In this document: positions 58,611 through 64,000 of the stretch, one piece after another
Layout of the letters: every line of letters starts with the position of its first letter
How positions within the stretch are numbered: the first letter of the stretch is position 1
DNA from: Jacaranda mimosifolia
Taxonomy: Eukaryota; Streptophyta; Magnoliopsida; Lamiales; Bignoniaceae
Length of the DNA: 64,000 bases
Assembly (NCBI GenBank): GCA_018894105.1
Contig: CM032118.1
Location: 33,026,690 to 33,090,689, forward strand
Direction of reading: 5' to 3'
The notes under the pieces: model-generated
What the model was told of the DNA's origin: nothing
The model's input: only the letters and a program-made list of their open reading frames with translations
Database searches by the model: none
Translations under genes and position numbers: made by a program

Positions 58611-58924
58611 GTGGGTGTTTGAATAATTTTATTTACAAGGTCTTAGAAGTTTCTATATAAGATATTTTTAGAGTTTATAAAATGTTGGCAATGATATTTT
58701 TATAATTAATATCATTAAAAGTAAATTAACTTATTAAGATTTTTAAAATAAGTTAGGCACTCTTTACTTTTTTAAAAGGAGTTTATAAGTTCATAACATC
58801 TTATTTTATTTTATGAGCTTATAAGTTTTTTTTCAAAAAATTTACTAAATACTTTTTCACATTTTATAAGCTTTTAAACATCTTATAAGATATTTTTAGG
58901 AACTTATAAGCTCACCCAAACACC
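58611..58924. mobile_element. MITE-like element, possibly hAT type
   Basis: The ends GTGGGTGTTTG and CAAACACCTT are short inverted repeats. Just inside, ATATAAGATATTTTTAGAG-like and CTTATAAGATATTTTTAGG blocks repeat several times. About 314 bp. No clear target duplication. Confidence 0.5.
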
Positions 58925-59173
58925 TTCTAAATGTCGGTAGCCTTTGCTTCAATGCCTACTAATTATGGAGCACTGTCGATGACCTCTTATCATCGTGGAT
59001 GTTATATCATTATTTGTCTTTTGCCCATGAACGATCAATCAATCGATCGCATCGCATGTTGATTAATGTTATCTTGTGTTGATCGTTACTGCCGATAACG
59101 TAACTAATTTCTTGTTACTATTTTTATATATGATGGTGCTCTTTAATTTGTTGCTTCAATTTTTGGCTCTTTA

Positions 59174-59679
59174 GAATTTAAATGAGTTGCATATATGATG
59201 ACTGAGTTAGCTTTCACTTGTTTTATATGTATATATTTGTGTATGTATGAGTATACATGCCTTAAAAACATTAATCAAGCTGCAGAAAGACGAGAGTACA
59301 TACTTAATTTAGCTTGAGATGATGGGAATTTATCAGATACATGCACAATTTAAAAAACTGTACGTTGAAATTAAATTGACTTTAGAGTAGAAATAATTAA
59401 TGCATCGTTTAAAGAAAATTTAAAGAGAATTTAAATGAGTTGCATATATGATGATTGAGTTAGCTTTCACTTGTTTTATATGTATATATTTTTGTATGTA
59501 TGTGTATACATGCCTTAAAAACATTAATCAAGCTGCAGGAAGATGAGAGTACGTACTTAATTTAGCTTGAGATGATGGGAATTTCTTAGATACACGCACA
59601 ATCAAAAAAACTGTGCGTTGAAATTGAGTTGACTTTAGAGTAGAAATAATTAATGCATCGTTTAAAGAAAATTTAAAGA
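59174..59679 (+). repeat. 253-bp tandem duplication
   Basis: Two adjacent copies (59174-59426, 59427-59679) beginning GAATTTAAATGAGTTGCATA and ending GAAAATTTAAAGA. They differ at about a dozen positions. Confidence 0.92.
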
Positions 59680-59743
59680 GCTACCTTGCTAACAACTTTG
59701 GTAGAACTAACACATCTTAGATCTCAGTGCATAATAATGCAGT

Positions 59744-59977
59744 TGGGCAAATTTGGTTGGATTTTAAATTTATCTCATCATTAGTTATCTCATGAGAAGA
59801 TGGGATAATTTATCCCATAAGTGTGGGTAGGATTAATAATACCACATATTAAGTTTATATATACGTGTCCAATAATAAATCATGGGCTTGTGTGTATACA
59901 ATCCCACAAATCAAACATTGGATTAAAAAGAATTATTTTCTCTAATTTCATGTAATCCCACCAATCAAACTTGCCAA
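59744..59977. mobile_element. MITE-like element
   Basis: TGGGCAAATTTGGTTGG (left) pairs with CCAATCAAACTTGCCAAA (right). About 234 bp, AT-rich and non-coding, containing AATCCCACAAATCAAAC-type repeats. No confident target duplication. Confidence 0.55.
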
Positions 59978-62599
59978 AGGGTTTAATTTGCTGAGTCAAC
60001 TGTAGTCAATTTCTAGTATTAGAATATATCAGAAACTAAAACCATCTTTCATGATTGTAGACGATGGCCCCGGCTTATGTAGTGTGTGTTGTGGCCGATG
60101 AGCGTTGTTCATATTAATCTTTTGTACCGGTTAAATTGTTAGATGGACATTGATACAAAGCAATTGATCATTTATCTATGAATATAATTGCCCAAAAAAA
60201 AAATAAAAAATTGGGATAAGTATAGAAATGCCCATATTTGAAAACAAATCAGCTACTATTATAAATTTTACAAGACATTTGTCATAATAAATGGGGAATT
60301 TTTTTCTCTTTGTAACTTTTCCCACTCTAAAATTTTGTTCTATAACTTGCCAGTTTTAAAATTAATATTGTATATTTCATGAAATTATCACATTTAGTTC
60401 AATTTTAATAAAAATTCATAATTTTACGAGAGCATATAAGGCATGTAGAAATGATGATATTAACATGCCCAATTTGATGATGTGGCCTTAAGTTTTGATG
60501 TGCCACATCATTAACCCTAGCAAAATTATTAATTTACGACGAAATCAAACTAAATGTGATAATTTTTTAAAACATAGAAGATTAAATTTAGAATTTGACA
60601 AGTTACATGGTAAATAGTGTTCCGTGCTCCTTAATTTTAATAAGAGAACTTCTAAGTTTCATTTAATAAAATATACAGTAAAATAAGGATTTCAAACATT
60701 TTCTTATCTATTCAACTTATTCCTTAAATATGCTTATTAGTTCATTATGAATTTACCTTTCTTTTTTAATCACTATAAGTAAATGTGTTTTGTAGTGCCT
60801 CGTCCGAGAGGTACTTGCTTCAACCCAAGGTGCTACTCCAATCAGTCTTAAGTCATTCAAATTTCATATTCGATGGGCGTATAAATTTTTTTCACAATCT
60901 CCAAGGACAACAACATACTTTAAACTTAAGCGACACCACTAAGATACCATAAACATAATATATACAAACCAGTCGCCTAATATTATTCACCACAATTTAT
61001 ACATGTTGCAAATCTTCAACTCAACTTAACATATCATAACCTCTCCAAGTCAAGGCCTGATGTCCAAGCGATCACATAAGCATGTTCAAGCACTTATCCC
61101 TTTACCAAATATATCCTCCACTCCAAGCCTGAAGCTCAAGTCCATCATCGAATCTTGTCTAGGAAAATCAAGAAATACATAGGAGGGTGAGTCTTAAGAA
61201 CTCAGTGAGGGATAATAAGTAGCATCTCATGGATCTGTTGAAGAATCAGTAATTCAACAGAGTACTATTGCCATGAAAACAAAGAAAACATGAATATGCC
61301 AGAATAAGGATGTTAACGGTTCAACTATTAATCAACTATTACTTGAACTAAAATTAATATTATCAGAATAATAAAATTATTAGAAAAATTAATTTATTTT
61401 AAGTGGATCGAGTATATAATGAGAGATTTTGTTTATATGAAGAGACTCCTGAATGACTAAACATGAGAATAATTTATAAATTATTTCAAATTCCTATTAG
61501 AAAAAAAGTACTTCGCGATTTATTTATATCTTTTGTTGTCAATTCAAAATTTTCACTATTCATCCATCAGCACATTTAAATATCAATTATTTCTTGGATA
61601 GAAAATATGCTTTTCAAGCCCCAAGAGAAATAACGATAAAAAAGCCAAGGATAAGGGGAATATATATATACTAATTAAAAATTTACAAAAGAATTTAGAA
61701 TTTTATTCATAATTTTATTTAATAATAAATTTTATTTTGGCATATTTATTTTTTACTTTCAATATTTAACTTTCTGGACAAAATTTTGATGAGCACTCAC
61801 TATTCAAACATGCAAAAAAAAAAAAAAAAAAATCCTGCAATTTTCTTAAGTAAGAAAGTAATATTGGTGGTAAATACTAAAAAATACAAAAAAAAAAAAA
61901 AAAAAAAAGAAGGAAGGAAAAATGATGGGTAAATGAAAGCTGTTTAAAAGTAACAATAATTTACAAAGGATAATATATTAGAAATAATCACATATATATT
62001 TTTATTTTCTTCTTTTAATAATCTTAAGTGAAAAATCATAACTTTCTTAATTTTTATATTCAACATTTTGACAAATCAAAGTTAATTGTACCATAAATCA
62101 AAATTTCAATCCTTTTTCATTTTTTTTATATTTTTAAATTAGATAGTCCAAATAAGAATGATTTGTGAACAAATAAATAAATAGGGATATTTGATCATGC
62201 TTTTTATATATGTAATTTTTTTTTATTTTGTATAATGTTCACTTTTCAAAATAATTTAATACAATTTTCAATCTTTTGCTTGAGTTGATTTTCTACTATG
62301 CAATAGGTTTTTATGTTTTAAATATTGTTCACTATTTTTTATATTTTCAATTTCAAGCATTATATTTTATTATTTTGATTGAGTTACCTTAAATTTATAT
62401 ATTGATTTGTTTTTTTCTATTGTGAAATTAAGTATTTTTGCATTTTTATATTGTGCTTTTATATATGTAGTGATAGTGATGTTGTGATGTATATGATGTA
62501 TAAGCCTATATTGATAGAATTCAATTTTTTTTAAATGAAGCGAGCCAGATTGTTTAAACGTCCCATAATCTTCTGTGTGTAAATCCATGTTCAATGAAC
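59978..62599. other. AT-rich intergenic DNA with an LTR-like fragment
   Basis: Apart from the fragment at 60795-61262, this is low-complexity AT-rich sequence with poly-A runs (61816-61833, 61889-61908). No gene is supported. Confidence 0.5.
60795..61262 (-). mobile_element. Fragment of a gypsy-type LTR end
   Basis: TGTAGTGCCTCGTCCGAGAG and GGTGCTACTC match the start of the long LTR at 12338 (TGTAATGCCCCGACCGGAAG). AGGAGGGTGAGTCTTAAGAA is a further motif seen in such LTRs. The right boundary is unclear and no partner LTR was found. Confidence 0.45.
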
Positions 62600-63142
62600 A
62601 TAGAGCTCCTGAAATTGACAAAGAAAAGATTTGTGCCATATTGCAATATAAATTGGCCTGGGAATCCACCTTCCAGCGTTCACATATAAGTATACTACCA
62701 AGTATTGCAATGGAATAATTAGTACGTACGGAGCCCCAACGACCTATAAAATCGGAACAATGATTCCCTTCATTTGGGCGTTCGTATATTTCTGCACCAT
62801 TGATTAACTTTCCCTGCAGTTTCTAAGCTGGTTCTCTTCTTCATCTCTCCTAATTAGCTTCAAGATTCTGCGCCGACTGCCGGACAACTGATGACTAATC
62901 TTGCACAGACGTACGTAGGATAAGATCGACGGCGAACGATTCTGCTTTCTTGATCGTCGGTCGCCTCAGGGACACGGGCTGAGCTAGCTGATCATACGGT
63001 GAATTCTTGCCTCTTCTCTTTTTTCTTTTGATTCCTTCATTTTGGGAATTTTTTGCTTGCTTCTAGCTTGTGGTTATCATATAAATGTTGAAACAAAGTT
63101 TATTTAAATGCAATAATCCAAGAGCATCTGTTAAAAAATTAT

Positions 63143-63498
63143 ATGGGTCAACAAAAAAAATTAGAAAGAATTAAGTCTGCAGCAACTGATTTCAGTGCAG
63201 GTAAATTTGACCACAGTAGAAATTAATGACAATAGATAAGATCAAAAAAGGGGTAGAATTTAAGTAGAGGACGAGATGCTCGTGCTTGGGAAATTAACCG
63301 CTGTCTTCCTCCTCTAACATCTACTCGAGAAAAAAAGAATGAAGACTAATTTTGATGGGATATTAATTACCTGTCATAGAGAAGAGAAAACGTTCATCAT
63401 TCATGTCGGTGTTTTGATATAAAAGCCCTCTTTCCCTGGCAGGCCAGACGTATATATCTGATCTGAATTGGATTCAAGAAAAATGGGAATTCTGCTGA
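63143..63498 (+). other. Spliced upstream ORF of the BMT5-like gene, copy 2
   Basis: Exons 63143-63200 and 63443-63498 have the same lengths (58 and 56 nt), splice sites and stop position as in copy 1. The first part differs at several positions (MGQQKKLERIKSAA...); the second part differs by one residue (Ile for Val). It overlaps the main ATG at 63483. Confidence 0.6.
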
Positions 63499-64000
63499 GT
63501 GTCATAAGATATTTGGGCAGTAAAACAGACGAGGAGGAAAATGGAAGGCCAAGAAGTCCATTATTCACACGAGGCAATGCCATTTCTTCGCCAAATTCAT
63601 TCAGATATTATTCAAACACTGGTGAGAAATCAGAGTACCCTCGTCGGAATAATGTTTTTGCGTCCTCTCATGAATGGCAGAACGGGAACTGCTTAACTCA
63701 GTCCCAGCGGAGGAAACATTTAACTATGTCTGTGCCTGACTTAAGAAACACATCATCACTTGCCCACACAATTGTGAATGGCAAGGAAACATATTCAGCT
63801 GTTCTTACTAAAGAAAAGGCACCACGAAATGTTTCCCGTCCTGAAAGTGTTAGAATCTTGCCATCTTCAGGGGGGAAGGGTGGTGAAAAAGAAAGAGAAA
63901 AGGGGCAGGTGATGATTAACTGTATGGTGGCACCGCCTCTGCCGCAGCCGCCACAGGGGAGGTGGATTAAGCATTACAGTAGATGCCACCGGATACTGCT
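63483..64000 (+). CDS. BMT5-like (DUF2431) methyltransferase, copy 2 (3' partial)
   Basis: Open from ATG 63483 to the window end (172 codons), colinear with exon 1 of copy 1. It begins MGILLSVIRYLGSKTDEEEN and includes SLAHTIVNGK, a Lys/Glu-rich stretch and RWIKHYSRCHRILL, stopping just before the SAM-binding motif. The Ser-rich region is shorter by several residues than in copy 1 and a Pro-rich PPLPQPPQG insertion precedes RWIKH. No stop or frameshift is visible, so it looks like a functional paralogue. Confidence 0.85.
   Translation, partial: MGILLSVIRYLGSKTDEEENGRPRSPLFTRGNAISSPNSFRYYSNTGEKSEYPRRNNVFASSHEWQNGNCLTQSQRRKHLTMSVPDLRNTSSLAHTIVNGKETYSAVLTKEKAPRNVSRPESVRILPSSGGKGGEKEREKGQVMINCMVAPPLPQPPQGRWIKHYSRCHRIL

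Larger units (their letters stand above)
62600..64000 (+). repeat. Segmental tandem duplication, copy 2 (cut by window end)
   Basis: Counterpart of 55085-57425. Leader and first coding exon keep their order. The leader intron is shorter (242 versus 277 bp). Confidence 0.9.

Overview
The window looks like nuclear DNA of a flowering plant, most likely a eudicot. It is AT-rich. Host genes have introns with GT-AG borders, encode plant-type proteins, and are separated by LTR retrotransposons, MITEs and microsatellites. I cannot name the species from sequence alone. Five host loci are recognisable, one of them in two copies: the 3' half of a uridine kinase-like/UPRT gene (exons 1157-3785, +); a complete cytosolic class I fructose-bisphosphate aldolase gene (4831-6813, +); a chloroplast SufE1 (SufE-BolA) pseudogene with five in-frame stops (41724-42923, +); an intronless NDR1/HIN1-like (LEA_2) membrane protein gene (52400-53149, -); and two tandem copies of a BMT5-like (DUF2431) methyltransferase gene (56151-57425, +, and 63483 to the window end, +).

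Layout. 1-6.8 kb is gene-rich. 6.8-17.2 kb is AT-rich and decayed: an RG-rich exon remnant, a roughly 3-kb Ty3/gypsy LTR with its polypurine tract (minus orientation), and the terminus of a CACTA-type DNA transposon. 17,167-27,393 is a full-length but degenerate Ty3/gypsy element (minus, TSD ATATT). 29,298-40,758 is a second element of the same lineage (minus, TSD GAAAG). Both show Tat-lineage architecture: gag, protease, RT, RNase H, a second RNase H, integrase, then a tandem-repeat array and a gene-like ORF on the opposite strand before the 3' LTR. 40,848-41,674 holds two adjacent Tourist-type MITEs that share one TTA target site, immediately upstream of the SUFE1 pseudogene. 43,097-50,364 is a Ty1/copia element (minus, TSD GCAAT) inserted just downstream of that pseudogene. 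50.4-64 kb returns to host genes: the NHL gene, then the duplicated BMT5-like genes, separated by MITEs, a 253-bp tandem duplication and an LTR-like fragment.

The observations most worth following up are: (1) a spliced upstream ORF of 37 codons that overlaps the start codon of the BMT5-like gene and is preserved, with no length change, in both tandem copies; (2) the shared antisense ORF plus tandem array found at the same position in two separate Tat-type elements; (3) the SUFE1 pseudogene, which has nonsense mutations but no frameshift and is hemmed in by transposons. The host genes do not form a pathway with each other. The window reads as ordinary genic islands in a retrotransposon-rich landscape.
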